Source: Opitutales bacterium UBA2995 (lineage in GTDB: Bacteria; Verrucomicrobiota; Verrucomicrobiia; Opitutales; UBA2995). From it: a DNA stretch of 64,000 nucleotides. Of this stretch, positions 16,409-25,075 are shown in pieces. The DNA is taken from contig DDZZ01000035.1 in NCBI GenBank assembly GCA_002346535.1, positions 1 through 64,000 of the forward strand, in the 5' to 3' direction. The number at the start of each line of letters is the position of its first letter. Within the stretch, counting starts at the first letter, position 1. The notes below the pieces were generated by a model that was given only the letters and a program-made list of their open reading frames with translations, searched no databases and had not been told where the DNA came from. The position numbers were made by a program, and so were the translations under genes.

Positions 16409-17416
16409 ATGAGAATCATGGATCAGGAGCCAATTCAGAAAAAAATTATAGGAGTGGGAAATCCGGTCATGGATTTTTTAGCTCATGTTTCCGAAGATTT
16501 TGTAACTTCGGTAGCGGGAGAAAAAGGAGGTATGGTCCTCGTGGATACACCCGCCATGGACACTCTAATGTCCCAACTTCCGGCTGAGCCGACCCAGGCG
16601 CCGGGCGGTTCTGCCGGAAATACCATTCTAGGATTGGCTGAATTGGGACACACGCCCGCAATGCTGGGAAAAATCGGGAATTGTGAAACGGGACAATCCT
16701 ACAAGGAAGTCCTAGTCGAGCGCGGAGGTGACGGAAGCCGGTTTAAAATCGGATCCATTGCCAATGGCCGTTGCTTATCCCTAATTACACCCGATTCAGA
16801 AAGAACCATGCGCACCGACCTTGGTGCAGCCATGACGCTTCATCCGGACGAAATCGCCCTAAAGGATTTTCACGGGTATCAACACGCACACATTGAAGGT
16901 TATATTTTGTTCAACCGTGAATTGATGTTCAAGGTACTGGACACTGCCAAGGAGGCTGGATGCACGGTCAGCCTGGATTTAGCTTCCTTTGAAGTAGTCC
17001 ATGCAGCCAAGGACATTATGGAAGACATAATTGTACAATACGTGGATTATGTATTCTCCAATGAAGAAGAGGCCGAAGCCTTTACTAATATGGGGAAAGA
17101 TTACCATGGAATGGTTCTGCATTTGGCCACTCTGGCGGAGATTGCGGTTGTCAAACTGGGGAAAGAGGGCTCCATGATTGGCTATGGGACGGAAGTAATT
17201 TCTGTGGATGCCCACACGGTGGAACGGCTCGTAGATACAACGGGAGCAGGTGATTTGTGGGCGTCTGGATTTCTACACGGTTTGCTCAATGGCCACGATC
17301 TCCACCAAGCGGGAAAATTCGCCTCAATGGTGGGAGCGGAAGCAGTTCAGGTTTTGGGAGCCGCTCTTCCTGAGGATCGATGGCAAATATTACATCAGCA
17401 GCTTGGTGCCGGATAA
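16409..17416 (+). CDS. PfkB-family carbohydrate/nucleoside kinase (adenosine kinase-like)
   Basis: This 335-aa ribokinase-fold kinase starts at ATG 16409 or 16418 (MDQEPIQKK). Landmarks are GVGNPVMDFLAHV near the N-terminus, the sugar-binding PGGSAGNTILGLAELG, and the C-terminal signature VDTTGAGDLWASGFLHGLL containing the anion hole and catalytic Asp. The overall form, with YVFSNEEEAEAF and an N-terminal lid, resembles bacterial adenosine-kinase-like proteins. The true substrate cannot be read from sequence. It ends two bases before the stop of the convergent gene. Confidence 0.85.
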   Translation: MRIMDQEPIQKKIIGVGNPVMDFLAHVSEDFVTSVAGEKGGMVLVDTPAMDTLMSQLPAEPTQAPGGSAGNTILGLAELGHTPAMLGKIGNCETGQSYKEVLVERGGDGSRFKIGSIANGRCLSLITPDSERTMRTDLGAAMTLHPDEIALKDFHGYQHAHIEGYILFNRELMFKVLDTAKEAGCTVSLDLASFEVVHAAKDIMEDIIVQYVDYVFSNEEEAEAFTNMGKDYHGMVLHLATLAEIAVVKLGKEGSMIGYGTEVISVDAHTVERLVDTTGAGDLWASGFLHGLLNGHDLHQAGKFASMVGAEAVQVLGAALPEDRWQILHQQLGAG

Positions 17417-17417
17417 T

Positions 17418-18083
17418 TCAAAATCCTTCGCCCGGCTTCAGGCCCATGATTGCAATCGCAATTATTCCGATAAAGGGCAGGAACCAGGCAAAGCTCGACC
17501 AAACGGGTGAGAATGCGCTTTGAAGTTTTTCTTGACCTTCCATGACAAAATACCAATCGATGTAAGCAGTAGCATTCTGCGGGATGCCGGTTCCCCGTAG
17601 GGGGGGACTTTGCTCATCAAGAAGATAAATAAGACTTGGCGAAGACGGCGATGTGTCCCCTAGTCCGGAAATCGTAAGTTGTGCCGGACCGCCTTTGAAT
17701 CCTTCAAAGCGAAGCCGCTCTTGTTTAATGAGGGAGGCCTGCAGGGATCTATGCAGGGATCTAGTCTGCTGGTTTTGGATGGTTAAACCCTGGGATAGGG
17801 TCACGGAAACCCTTCCTGTCGAATTTTCATGGATCCGGCCAAAGAAAAGCGCCAAAATAAAGGGCCGGCCGTCAAAGCGCTGAGGAATTTCTACAGTTTG
17901 GCTAAATTTCGAATTTGTATGCAGCCTTGGAGATTCAAAAAATTCAGGGACAGGCTGCTTTGAGAACGCATGAACGGATTCGGACTTACGAATCAGCGTC
18001 ACCATTACGATGACAGCCAACAGCCCGCAAATCAAAGAACCCACAACGGGAAAAAGGAAACTTATCGTTTTACTGAAGGACAT
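17418..18083 (-). CDS. Membrane protein of unknown function, 221 aa
   Basis: The start is set at ATG 18083 (MSFSKTISFLFPVVGS), inside the last codons of the upstream DUF2142 gene, with a 14-bp overlap. An earlier start at 18125 is possible. Two transmembrane helices bracket the protein, one near the N-terminus (about residues 8-30) and one at the C-terminus (about 195-215, PFIGIIAIAIMGL). Between them lies a beta-rich extracytoplasmic domain of about 160 residues. The topology and translational coupling suggest it works with the preceding DUF2142 protein. I recognise no family. Confidence 0.65.
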   Translation of the reverse strand: MSFSKTISFLFPVVGSLICGLLAVIVMVTLIRKSESVHAFSKQPVPEFFESPRLHTNSKFSQTVEIPQRFDGRPFILALFFGRIHENSTGRVSVTLSQGLTIQNQQTRSLHRSLQASLIKQERLRFEGFKGGPAQLTISGLGDTSPSSPSLIYLLDEQSPPLRGTGIPQNATAYIDWYFVMEGQEKLQSAFSPVWSSFAWFLPFIGIIAIAIMGLKPGEGF

Positions 18084-19581
18084 TGAAAAAAGGAATAACT
18101 TCATGTAACCAGATGTACATTTCATTGCAGTTATAGATAATAGCCATTATCAAAATTATGTGTCCGAAGTAACGAAAACTTTGACTCCCCCTTGCAACCA
18201 GGCCTACAAGAGCAAATCCCACAACCGGGAAAAAATATCGAGCAAAAGCTCCCTGCAAGCTTCCTGCAGAATAGCTGAAGCCATAAATGGTATACAGGTA
18301 AACAATCAGGAACACCATGGCTACAAGAATACATCCCGAAATGATCCAATCCTCGGTATCCATTTCGCTCATACAAAAAGCAAAACTACTCCTCCCAAGG
18401 CTCCAACCGAATATCGCGCAGCTTGATACGGCAACCAATATCGTCAAAGTATCATCCTTCCCAAACCAGCCTGAGATGAATACAACGGCCGGCAAGGTGA
18501 AGGCGCCAATAGTACCCGGCATATTCGTTGTATTTCCCAGGGAGGATTTGCGGATAAGACAAAGGAATCCGATTAAAAGGAGTCCCAGGAAAATCCAAGT
18601 GTATATCGCCCGATAAACACTGAATAGGCTGAACCAGCGAACCTGCATAGTGCCATCGCCCATCCAACCGATCAGTCCCCAAAAGTTGTCCAACAAGATT
18701 GAAAAAACGGGGAGCTGCCGGCCGAACTGGAAAAAGGAAAGCTGCAAAGGGTTTTCGGAAGTAAACCCAGAAGTATCCACGGGAAGCAATTCCCCTAGAA
18801 CCACCCAATTTCTCAACATCCAAAAGCCAATGGGAAGAAATGCCAGGGCGGTGAAAATACCAATCGCTTTTCGGGATGCTCCGGGATTTTTCCACCAAAA
18901 AAGGAGAGTCCACAAAAATAGCGGCGCCACCATCACCAACAGAGTGTACTTCACCAGACAGGCCAATCCGGCGAAAATTCCCAGGAAACATAAATCTGCG
19001 AACCGTTTTTCTTTTAAGTATCGGACCCAGAAATAGAGAACAGAAGCTCCAAAAAATAGGACCATGCCATCATGGTTAACGCCGCCCGCTAAAAAAGTGT
19101 GATTCGGAATACCCACCAGCATGATTCCCAAACCCAAACCAACGCGAAAAGGCATGCCTGCTTCTTGAAAAGCGCGAATCATTACCCAAATTCCTGCGCT
19201 AAAAAACAAGGCAGTTACCACGCGGATAGCATAAAATGCCCCCCAAAAGGATCCGCTAATCCAAGATCCAATCCAGTAAACCGGCACCATCACGACGTAA
19301 TAGAGAGGTGGATGCTGGGCTATCCAATTCATTCCAGGATCAGGATAATTTTCGGGCGCGAAGGTTTGCCAAACCTCCACGTCGATTGGCGCTTGGTGAA
19401 GGGCGGGCAATCCCTCCCCTTCAGCCAGATCCTTGATGTAAGAAAAATGACCTACCTCATCAGGAATGTCATAAGGACGAATAATCCATATTGAAGTCAC
19501 GGAGGCCTTGAGTACAAAAAAGAAGGCAACCCAAACAGGAGCCCATTTACAAAATGACCGGGTAGATTGAGGACTCGCCAT
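18070..19581 (-). CDS. DUF2142-like polytopic membrane protein (GT39-type fold)
   Basis: This 503-aa protein has about eleven predicted transmembrane helices. The first periplasmic loop carries RPYDIPDEVGHFSYI and AQHPPLYYVV. That acidic/His loop followed by Q-x-P-P-x-Y-Y is characteristic of DUF2142 proteins and resembles the catalytic loop of polyprenyl-phosphate-dependent glycosyltransferases such as PMT/ArnT. A role in transferring sugars from lipid carriers to surface polymers is inferred. The protein is coupled by overlap to a second membrane protein. The promoter must lie in the decayed region upstream of 19581. Confidence 0.75.
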   Translation of the reverse strand: MASPQSTRSFCKWAPVWVAFFFVLKASVTSIWIIRPYDIPDEVGHFSYIKDLAEGEGLPALHQAPIDVEVWQTFAPENYPDPGMNWIAQHPPLYYVVMVPVYWIGSWISGSFWGAFYAIRVVTALFFSAGIWVMIRAFQEAGMPFRVGLGLGIMLVGIPNHTFLAGGVNHDGMVLFFGASVLYFWVRYLKEKRFADLCFLGIFAGLACLVKYTLLVMVAPLFLWTLLFWWKNPGASRKAIGIFTALAFLPIGFWMLRNWVVLGELLPVDTSGFTSENPLQLSFFQFGRQLPVFSILLDNFWGLIGWMGDGTMQVRWFSLFSVYRAIYTWIFLGLLLIGFLCLIRKSSLGNTTNMPGTIGAFTLPAVVFISGWFGKDDTLTILVAVSSCAIFGWSLGRSSFAFCMSEMDTEDWIISGCILVAMVFLIVYLYTIYGFSYSAGSLQGAFARYFFPVVGFALVGLVARGSQSFRYFGHIILIMAIIYNCNEMYIWLHEVIPFFNVLQ

Positions 19582-19695
19582 GTGAAAAGATCAGCCTTTC
19601 ACCAACCTTCCTGTATAGAAAAATTCATGTCAACGCCCAGATGCCGTCAACTTAAGGATCAAAAATTATGAGTCGACCCCTTTCCATTGTAAGAA

Positions 19696-19725
19696 CGAAA
19701 AGCCCCAGCCATCGCTGACTGGGGC
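19696..19725 (-). terminator. Rho-independent terminator of the decayed pilin gene
   Basis: On the minus strand GCCCCAG and CTGGGGC pair around a short loop, followed by TTTTCGTTCTT. It sits about 28 bp after the pseudogene stop and reads in the same direction. It probably survived from the intact gene. Confidence 0.8.
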
Positions 19726-19752
19726 CTGAAGGTAGGCGGTTAAAGAAAAAAG

Positions 19753-20060
19753 TTAGCCTTCGATGATGTAGAATAAGCGATCACCGCTCTATTGAATAAC
19801 TCCCGTGCTCGCGCTGCCGTCGTCGAGCGTCTTATATATTTCAGCGAAGACGCCTGTCCTGGCAGTGATTCCCATTACAGAAAAGGAAGCGGCAACCCCT
19901 AATACACCCTCGCCCCAGTCGCAGTTTCCTGTGGCCGGGGTAGTGCTGGTCTTGAAGTATTTTTCTATTCCGGATGGGACCGTGGCAGGCCCAGCATCAG
20001 CAGGATAATCACCATTTTCCAAAGCATAAGTTTGAAAAGCATCGGCGAATGCCCCATTGA
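19753..20060 (-). pseudogene. Prepilin-like (type II secretion/type IV pilin family) gene remnant
   Basis: The minus strand reads FADAFQTYALENGDYPAD, then GPATVPSGIEKYFKTST, NCDWGEGVLGVAASFSVMGI, AEIYKTLDDGSASTGVIQ, then an in-frame TAG, and SGDRLFYIIEG before the final TAA at 19753. The pattern of an N-terminal helix, a YALENGDYPAD-like stretch and a W-rich core is that of verrucomicrobial-type pseudopilins. The hydrophobic methylated N-terminus (FTLIELLV-like) is absent. At about 20045-20060 the similarity breaks off where an unrelated YhcH-like fragment begins on the other strand. It is a truncated pseudogene with an internal stop. Confidence 0.65.
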
Positions 20061-20178
20061 TGGAGAAGATGTTTTTGCACGGGTGATGAATTATGAAACG
20101 AAAACTCCTGATGAAGCAGCATTTGAGGCGCATCAAAAAATGGTGTTAAAAATTGCGCTTTCCCGACTCGGACTTTAA
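20044..20178 (+). pseudogene. YhcH/YjgK/YiaL-family gene fragment
   Basis: The plus strand reads GECPIDGEDVFARVMNYETK, then TPDEAAFEAHQKM, then LKIALSRLGL and a stop. The first part matches the YhcH-family pattern (pidGddvfa-v-eYeTk followed by E-x-H-rkyiDiq), in which the Glu and His of the EAH element are metal ligands in the cupin. Similarity is lost exactly where DIQYVL should follow. Only about 35 codons remain, with neither end, so this is a gene fragment joined to the pilin remnant. YhcH proteins are implicated in sugar (sialate/galactoside) metabolism elsewhere. Confidence 0.5.
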
Positions 20179-20315
20179 GCACCTGCCCAAAGGAGACTTT
20201 TCCGCAAGCCTTGGCCAGCGTGTGCCCGGCGGCTAACAAATCAACAAATAGGGGCTTAGAAATCTGTTGCGTGCGCTCCAGCTCGAAGAAACACTATTCA
20301 GCCTTTTGCCAAGTT

Positions 20316-21560
20316 ATGGAGTCCCCTAACCTGAAGATTTGTGACATTGTCCAATTTTACAGCACCTTGAGCGGTGGTGTCCGGCGCTATGTTCACGAAA
20401 AAATCAATTATCTTCTAGCAAACGCAAATCATTCCCATTGCCTGATTGTACCCTCCCACAGGGATGCTGTTGCCCGGGAAGAAAGGCGGACCATCTACGA
20501 GATAAAAAGTCCCTCCCTTATCGGATCCAACAGTTACAGAATGTTGATCAATAAGAAAAAAATTCTTGCGGCGTTATCCAAAGAAACTCCCGATTTGATT
20601 GAAGTGGGGGACCCCTATCGCGCTGCGTGGATTGGGCTCGAAGGCGCCCGTCAAAACAACATTCCGATCGTAGCATTTTATCATTCTGACTACCCCCGGG
20701 CCCTGGACCGGACCCTTAGAAAATACCTAAGCACCCGTATTGAATCCATCGTCACTCCTCTCATTCAAAAGTACCTCAGAAAACTCTATAACAGGATGTC
20801 GGCAACGGTAGTCTCGAGCAGACGGTGCCACGATGCCTTGGATACATTGGGAATTCAGAATCTCAGGACTATCACCCTGGGAACAAACCTGGAAACCTTT
20901 AAACCTTTTGGCAGCCGGGAACGAATTTTTAAAGAACTTGGTATTACTGAGAGTACCCGCCTGCTACTTTTTGTCGGACGTCTGGCGAGGGAGAAGAATA
21001 TTCGAAGCCTTTTTGAGATGCTGGAAATCCTAAAGAAGGATCCGGTCCCCCATCACTTAGTGCTGATTGGAGACGGTGAATGGCACAACGAAGTACGGAT
21101 CAAAGCGCGGGAGGATAAAAATATTTCTTGGCTTCCCTTTACCGAATCACCCGAAAGATTGGCGGATTTTTATTCGGCAGCCGACCTGTTTGTCCATGCA
21201 GGAAATTGTGAAACGTTTGGGCTCGTTTCTCTCGAAGCCCAGGCCTGCGGAACACGTGTGCTTGCTGTCCGGAGAGGTGGGCTGGATGAAAGCCTTCAGT
21301 ATGAAAACCCGCGGATAATGGCCCGGAATCCATCCGGTAAATCGCTTGCGCAAGCGGTCCAGCAGATTTGGGATCTGGGTGAAACCGAAATAGAAAGGGG
21401 CTTGCGTAGACAGCAGATGGAAAAGCACTTTTCCTGGGAGGCAACCTTTTCAAAACTCACGGCGCTCTACGAAGAACTTGCGCGAAAAGAAATCCCGGCT
21501 CATTTCACGGGGAAATCAGTAATTCATGAGTCTGAAGATTCGGCCTTACTCTCCAAATGA
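20316..21560 (+). CDS. Glycosyltransferase family 4 protein
   Basis: I take ATG 20316 (MESPNLKICDIVQFYSTL, 414 aa), because the preceding open sequence is not protein-like. The N-terminal Rossmann domain starts with the acceptor-site GGVRRYVHEK stretch. The C-terminal GT-B domain holds LLLFVGRLAREKNIRSLFEM and the donor-binding EX7E region (NCETFGLVSLEAQACGTRV), typical of GT4 retaining enzymes. The sugar and acceptor are unknown. Its last 35 bases overlap the GNAT gene, the first of three tight junctions, so the four genes from 20316 to 24082 form one operon, probably for a surface glycolipid or glycan. Confidence 0.88.
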   Translation: MESPNLKICDIVQFYSTLSGGVRRYVHEKINYLLANANHSHCLIVPSHRDAVAREERRTIYEIKSPSLIGSNSYRMLINKKKILAALSKETPDLIEVGDPYRAAWIGLEGARQNNIPIVAFYHSDYPRALDRTLRKYLSTRIESIVTPLIQKYLRKLYNRMSATVVSSRRCHDALDTLGIQNLRTITLGTNLETFKPFGSRERIFKELGITESTRLLLFVGRLAREKNIRSLFEMLEILKKDPVPHHLVLIGDGEWHNEVRIKAREDKNISWLPFTESPERLADFYSAADLFVHAGNCETFGLVSLEAQACGTRVLAVRRGGLDESLQYENPRIMARNPSGKSLAQAVQQIWDLGETEIERGLRRQQMEKHFSWEATFSKLTALYEELARKEIPAHFTGKSVIHESEDSALLSK

Positions 21561-22203
21561 CCGTCAGGCAGTGCGCAACATTTGTTGCGACACGGGGTTT
21601 ATGGGTGATCCGATCGATCCGGTATACAACGACCGTGATGCCTTTGCCGATTTCTTTACCCGCTATTATACGGATTGTGAGCCGGAGAACGCAATTGTAG
21701 CCGAAGATGATGGTCGAGTGGTCGGATATTTACTCGGATGCTTTAAAGTTAAATCCGCAAGGAACAGACAAGCCTGGATCATCGTAACGCGGACCGTACC
21801 CAAAATTTTTGGACGTCTGTTAACCGGAAAATACACCCGTGCTTCCATCAAGTTTTTGAGTTGGTTCCTATTCAAAGCAGCGGGCGAAACTCCGAAAAGT
21901 GTTCCGGGGGCAGCTCATTTTCATGTAAACATGTACAAAGAGTACCGAACCGGGTTTGCAGGAAGGCGCCTCATATTTCCTTTTGTAAACAGGGCGGCTG
22001 AGCGGGGTTTCCCGGGCGTCTACGGGCAAATGCAGGTCTACGAAGATCGAAGAGCAGAAAAAGTCTTCGGACGCTACGGCTTTAAATTTATCGACCGCAA
22101 AAAGATCACGAAATTCAAGGACTTCCACGATGAAACAGTTTGGGTAGCCACCATTTTCAAAGAGTTTAAACCAAAGGAAGTGCCAATGCCGACGGTCAAA
22201 TGA
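21526..22203 (+). CDS. GNAT-family N-acetyltransferase
   Basis: This 225-aa protein begins MSLKIRPYSPNDRQAVRNIC, the usual beta1-alpha1 of GNAT enzymes. It continues with AIVAEDDGRVVGYLLGC (beta2-beta3-beta4). The acetyl-CoA-binding region is expected in the AHFHVNMYKEYRTGFAGRRL segment, followed by GVYGQMQVYEDRRAEKVFGR and YGFKFIDRK at the C-terminus. The substrate is unknown. It overlaps the GT4 gene by 35 bp and the deacetylase gene by 4 bp. An N-acetyltransferase encoded next to a deacetylase and a glycosyltransferase suggests editing of an amino-sugar, but this is inference. Confidence 0.78.
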   Translation: MSLKIRPYSPNDRQAVRNICCDTGFMGDPIDPVYNDRDAFADFFTRYYTDCEPENAIVAEDDGRVVGYLLGCFKVKSARNRQAWIIVTRTVPKIFGRLLTGKYTRASIKFLSWFLFKAAGETPKSVPGAAHFHVNMYKEYRTGFAGRRLIFPFVNRAAERGFPGVYGQMQVYEDRRAEKVFGRYGFKFIDRKKITKFKDFHDETVWVATIFKEFKPKEVPMPTVK

Positions 22204-22973
22204 ATTCCACTGAGAAACAGTTGATCCTATCCTTTCACGATCTGCATCCCAACACTCTGGAATGTTGTCGGCAATTTATTGAAAACTGCCGACAATTAGG
22301 AGCAGAAAAAATGACACTGTTGGCAGTGCCCGATTACCATAGGCAAGGAATCTTTACCGAAAGCAAAGAGCTATTAGATTATCTGGAGACGCTTCCCAAA
22401 GAAAATTACGATTTATGCCTGCATGGATATTACCACAAGGCCGAGGCAGTTGAAGGCGGATGGATCCAACAACTGAAGGGGAAGCTGTATACCATGGGCG
22501 AGGGAGAATTCTATCAGCTCACATACGAAGAGGCAGTAGAAAAGCTTCAGGCCGGTCTGAAGGTCATGGCGAATTCAAAGTTTCCGATCTATGGATTTAC
22601 TGCCCCCGCCTGGCTGGTAAGTCCGGCGGCAAAGCACGCTATAGCAGATTCCGGGTTTTCCTATAATACGCTCTGGGACAAAGTGGAATTATCCCAGGCT
22701 AATATAGCCGTGAAGGCACCGACCCTTGTCTATAGCTCTAGAAGTGCTTGGAGGAGATTGGTTTCAAAAATCTGGATTCCCTTGTTTCATGCCTATGCAA
22801 ACAATGCACATGTATTACGCATAGCAGTTCATCCGGCCGATTTTGAGTGCCCCGTCATTGTAAACCAAATATATCGGATGATAGAAAAAGCTCTACGCAC
22901 CCGAACCCCATCAACATACAGAGACTTGGTACCCACCGAAAAACGAATGCCCGTTACCCTCGCCAGGAGCTAA
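22200..22973 (+). CDS. DUF2334-type polysaccharide deacetylase
   Basis: This 257-aa NodB-like protein starts with an ATGA overlap of the GNAT stop. Conserved elements of the deacetylase fold are ILSFHDLHPNT (the catalytic Asp region), LCLHGYYHKAE (the metal-binding His pair), YGFTAPAWLVSP and VLRIAVHPADFE (the C-terminal His). Members remove N- or O-acetyl groups from sugars. No signal peptide is seen, so the enzyme probably acts in the cytoplasm on a lipid-linked or soluble sugar. It shares its operon with GT4, GNAT and a flippase-like protein. Confidence 0.82.
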   Translation: MNSTEKQLILSFHDLHPNTLECCRQFIENCRQLGAEKMTLLAVPDYHRQGIFTESKELLDYLETLPKENYDLCLHGYYHKAEAVEGGWIQQLKGKLYTMGEGEFYQLTYEEAVEKLQAGLKVMANSKFPIYGFTAPAWLVSPAAKHAIADSGFSYNTLWDKVELSQANIAVKAPTLVYSSRSAWRRLVSKIWIPLFHAYANNAHVLRIAVHPADFECPVIVNQIYRMIEKALRTRTPSTYRDLVPTEKRMPVTLARS

Positions 22974-22981
22974 AAGCACAG

Positions 22982-24082
22982 ATGCCCGAATCCGACTCCA
23001 GTTCCTCTCCTAAAATCGGCAAATACTTACGCTACGGATTGCAAGGTGTAACCTTGTGCATTCTCGCAACTGCGTTGGTTTTATTTTTTACCGTAGAGGA
23101 TGAAACCTGGGGGCACATTGCTATGTTCAACTGGCGATTTGCACCATTGATAGTTGCGGCGATTTTTGTGGCCTGGCTATGCAATGGCGGTCGCATTTGG
23201 ATAAACTCACGAGCATTGGGACACAAAATAAAATACCGCCAGGCCATATCCGTTTCCATGTCCACCGAATTCGGTATCGCAGCCTCTCCGGCTGGAATGG
23301 GTGGTACGGCCATGCGGTTGTACCTTTTAAAAAAAGCGCACGTACCCTTAACAACCAGCGCCTCCATGCTGGCGGCAGATGTGTTCGTCGACCTGACATT
23401 TTTCGGTCTGCTTACACCTGTGGCGTTGTATTTCATCTTACGCGATCAAAGTTGGGCCGGCATGTTTTTGGATTTGCCCGGATGGCAGCTCTTCCCATTG
23501 GCGGCTGTGGTAGTGATAGGAATCAGTTTAATGGTGATGTTTTTCCAAACCGGCTTGTGGGCAAAAGTCATTCATGCGATAGCCTCGACAACTCCTCATG
23601 GCCGTATACGTCGCTGGCCGGGTAAATTCAGACATTTCCGTTGGGCAATGAAACGTAGCGCCCGGCGCACCTGGTTAATAACACGGTTTCTTTTTCGGAA
23701 AAGAAGATCGGCACTCCTTTTAAATTTCTCACTTGCGACGGTCCAATGGCTTTGCCGTTACGGCACCCTTCCATTGATTCTGCTGGCATTCGGCAGCCTG
23801 AAAAACCCATTTCCTCTACTCTTCATCCAGGGCTTTCTTTTTCTTTTCGGTATGATGCTTTTTCTTCCTGGTGGCGGGGGCGGCGTTGAAGTGGCCACGG
23901 CCTTTATTTTGGGTCATTTTGTTCCGGTCTCTATGGTTGGGTTGGTTTTAGTATTATGGCGATTTTGCACTTATCACCTGTATTTGTTAGGGGGCGGAGC
24001 TGTCTTCTTTTTTGTAAGCGGTCAAATGGACACTATTTTTCCTCCGAAAGACTCCAGGCATAAGAAAATAACAATTTCGTGA
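22982..24082 (+). CDS. Flippase-like membrane protein (LPG synthase TM / UPF0104 family)
   Basis: The start is set at ATG 22982 (MPESDSSSSPKIGKY, 366 aa), nine bases after the deacetylase stop. The much longer upstream frame overlaps that gene and is unlikely. About eight transmembrane helices are predicted. Family motifs are GIAASPAGMGGTAMRLYLL, LAADVFVDLTFFGLL and the C-terminal FLPGGGGGVEVATAFIL. Relatives include the membrane half of MprF and YbhN/AglD2-type proteins, which help move or modify lipids. It closes the glyco-operon and may translocate its product. Confidence 0.82.
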   Translation: MPESDSSSSPKIGKYLRYGLQGVTLCILATALVLFFTVEDETWGHIAMFNWRFAPLIVAAIFVAWLCNGGRIWINSRALGHKIKYRQAISVSMSTEFGIAASPAGMGGTAMRLYLLKKAHVPLTTSASMLAADVFVDLTFFGLLTPVALYFILRDQSWAGMFLDLPGWQLFPLAAVVVIGISLMVMFFQTGLWAKVIHAIASTTPHGRIRRWPGKFRHFRWAMKRSARRTWLITRFLFRKRRSALLLNFSLATVQWLCRYGTLPLILLAFGSLKNPFPLLFIQGFLFLFGMMLFLPGGGGGVEVATAFILGHFVPVSMVGLVLVLWRFCTYHLYLLGGGAVFFFVSGQMDTIFPPKDSRHKKITIS

Positions 24083-24124
24083 TAGAACTTTCTTTCATTT
24101 GCCGCTTATGCTTGTCGCTCAGAG

Positions 24125-25051
24125 GTGAGAAAAGAGGAATGGATAAATCAATGCTTGTACCGTCTCAGTTTTAAGGATCTGTCCTTAGACTACCTAAAAC
24201 ATTTGGCGGAATTGGCAAAAGCGGAAGACCTTGAAGGCGCGGGGTTGGCAAATCCGCCGACGGTTTACGGAGACTTAAGCTCGAATCTGCTTCAGGCCAA
24301 GGGAACCGGGAGGGCCTCACTTGTTTCCAGAGAAAGCTTGGTAGTATGTGGGTTACCTGTTGTGCCAGTGATTCTGGAGACTTACCATCCAAAATTGAAT
24401 TTCGAGCCGGCCTCGCAGGATGGCATGGTGGTGCAACCAAACGAATCGCTGGGCACCATCCATGGTCCTGTGAAAGAGCTGTTAACGGCAGAACGAGTTT
24501 TGTTGAACTTTCTTCAGTCCATTTCGGGGGTCACATCCGAAACACGAAGGTATGCGGAGGCTTTGGGAGATTCCCCCACAAAATTGCTCGATACGAGAAA
24601 GACGACTCCCGGGTATCGTATGCTGCAAAAATACGCGGTAGCCACTGGCGGAGGCTGGAACCATCGCCTGGGCCTATTCGACCGTGTCATCCTGAAAGAC
24701 AACCACTTGGCGGCGAACCAATCGACCTCGGGAGACCGGTTGGCAAGTTTAGTCGATAAAGCAAAGGAAAAAAATCCGGATTTTTTGGTCGAAGTAGAGA
24801 TCGATTCGTTAAGTCAGATAGCCGGTATTCTCCCTTCGGAGCCGGATATAATCATGCTAGACAATTTTTCAACCGAAGACCTGACACGTGCGGTCGACTT
24901 TATTGGAGATCGCTGTTGCACAGAAGCAAGTGGAGGCATCACCCTCGAAAACATACAAGCGCTGAGACAAATTGGTCTCGATTTCATATCAACAAGCGCC
25001 CTCGTCCATCATGCCAGCTGGAAGGACATAGGCTTGGACTGGATCTCCTAA
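24125..25051 (+). CDS. nadC: Quinolinate phosphoribosyltransferase (nicotinate-nucleotide pyrophosphorylase)
   Basis: NadC converts quinolinate and PRPP to nicotinate mononucleotide in de novo NAD synthesis. The 308-aa frame starts at GTG 24125, and no in-frame ATG is available. Landmarks are LTAERVLLNFLQSISGVTSE, the signature KLLDTRKTTPGYRMLQKYAV, GGWNHRLGLFDRVILKDNHL, and the C-terminal barrel strands VEVEIDSL, IIMLDNFS and EASGGITLENI. The set is complete and the length normal. birA follows 24 bp downstream, so two cofactor genes are probably cotranscribed. Confidence 0.95.
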   Translation: MRKEEWINQCLYRLSFKDLSLDYLKHLAELAKAEDLEGAGLANPPTVYGDLSSNLLQAKGTGRASLVSRESLVVCGLPVVPVILETYHPKLNFEPASQDGMVVQPNESLGTIHGPVKELLTAERVLLNFLQSISGVTSETRRYAEALGDSPTKLLDTRKTTPGYRMLQKYAVATGGGWNHRLGLFDRVILKDNHLAANQSTSGDRLASLVDKAKEKNPDFLVEVEIDSLSQIAGILPSEPDIIMLDNFSTEDLTRAVDFIGDRCCTEASGGITLENIQALRQIGLDFISTSALVHHASWKDIGLDWIS

Positions 25052-25075
25052 ACACACTATTATCATTCAGCCAAA

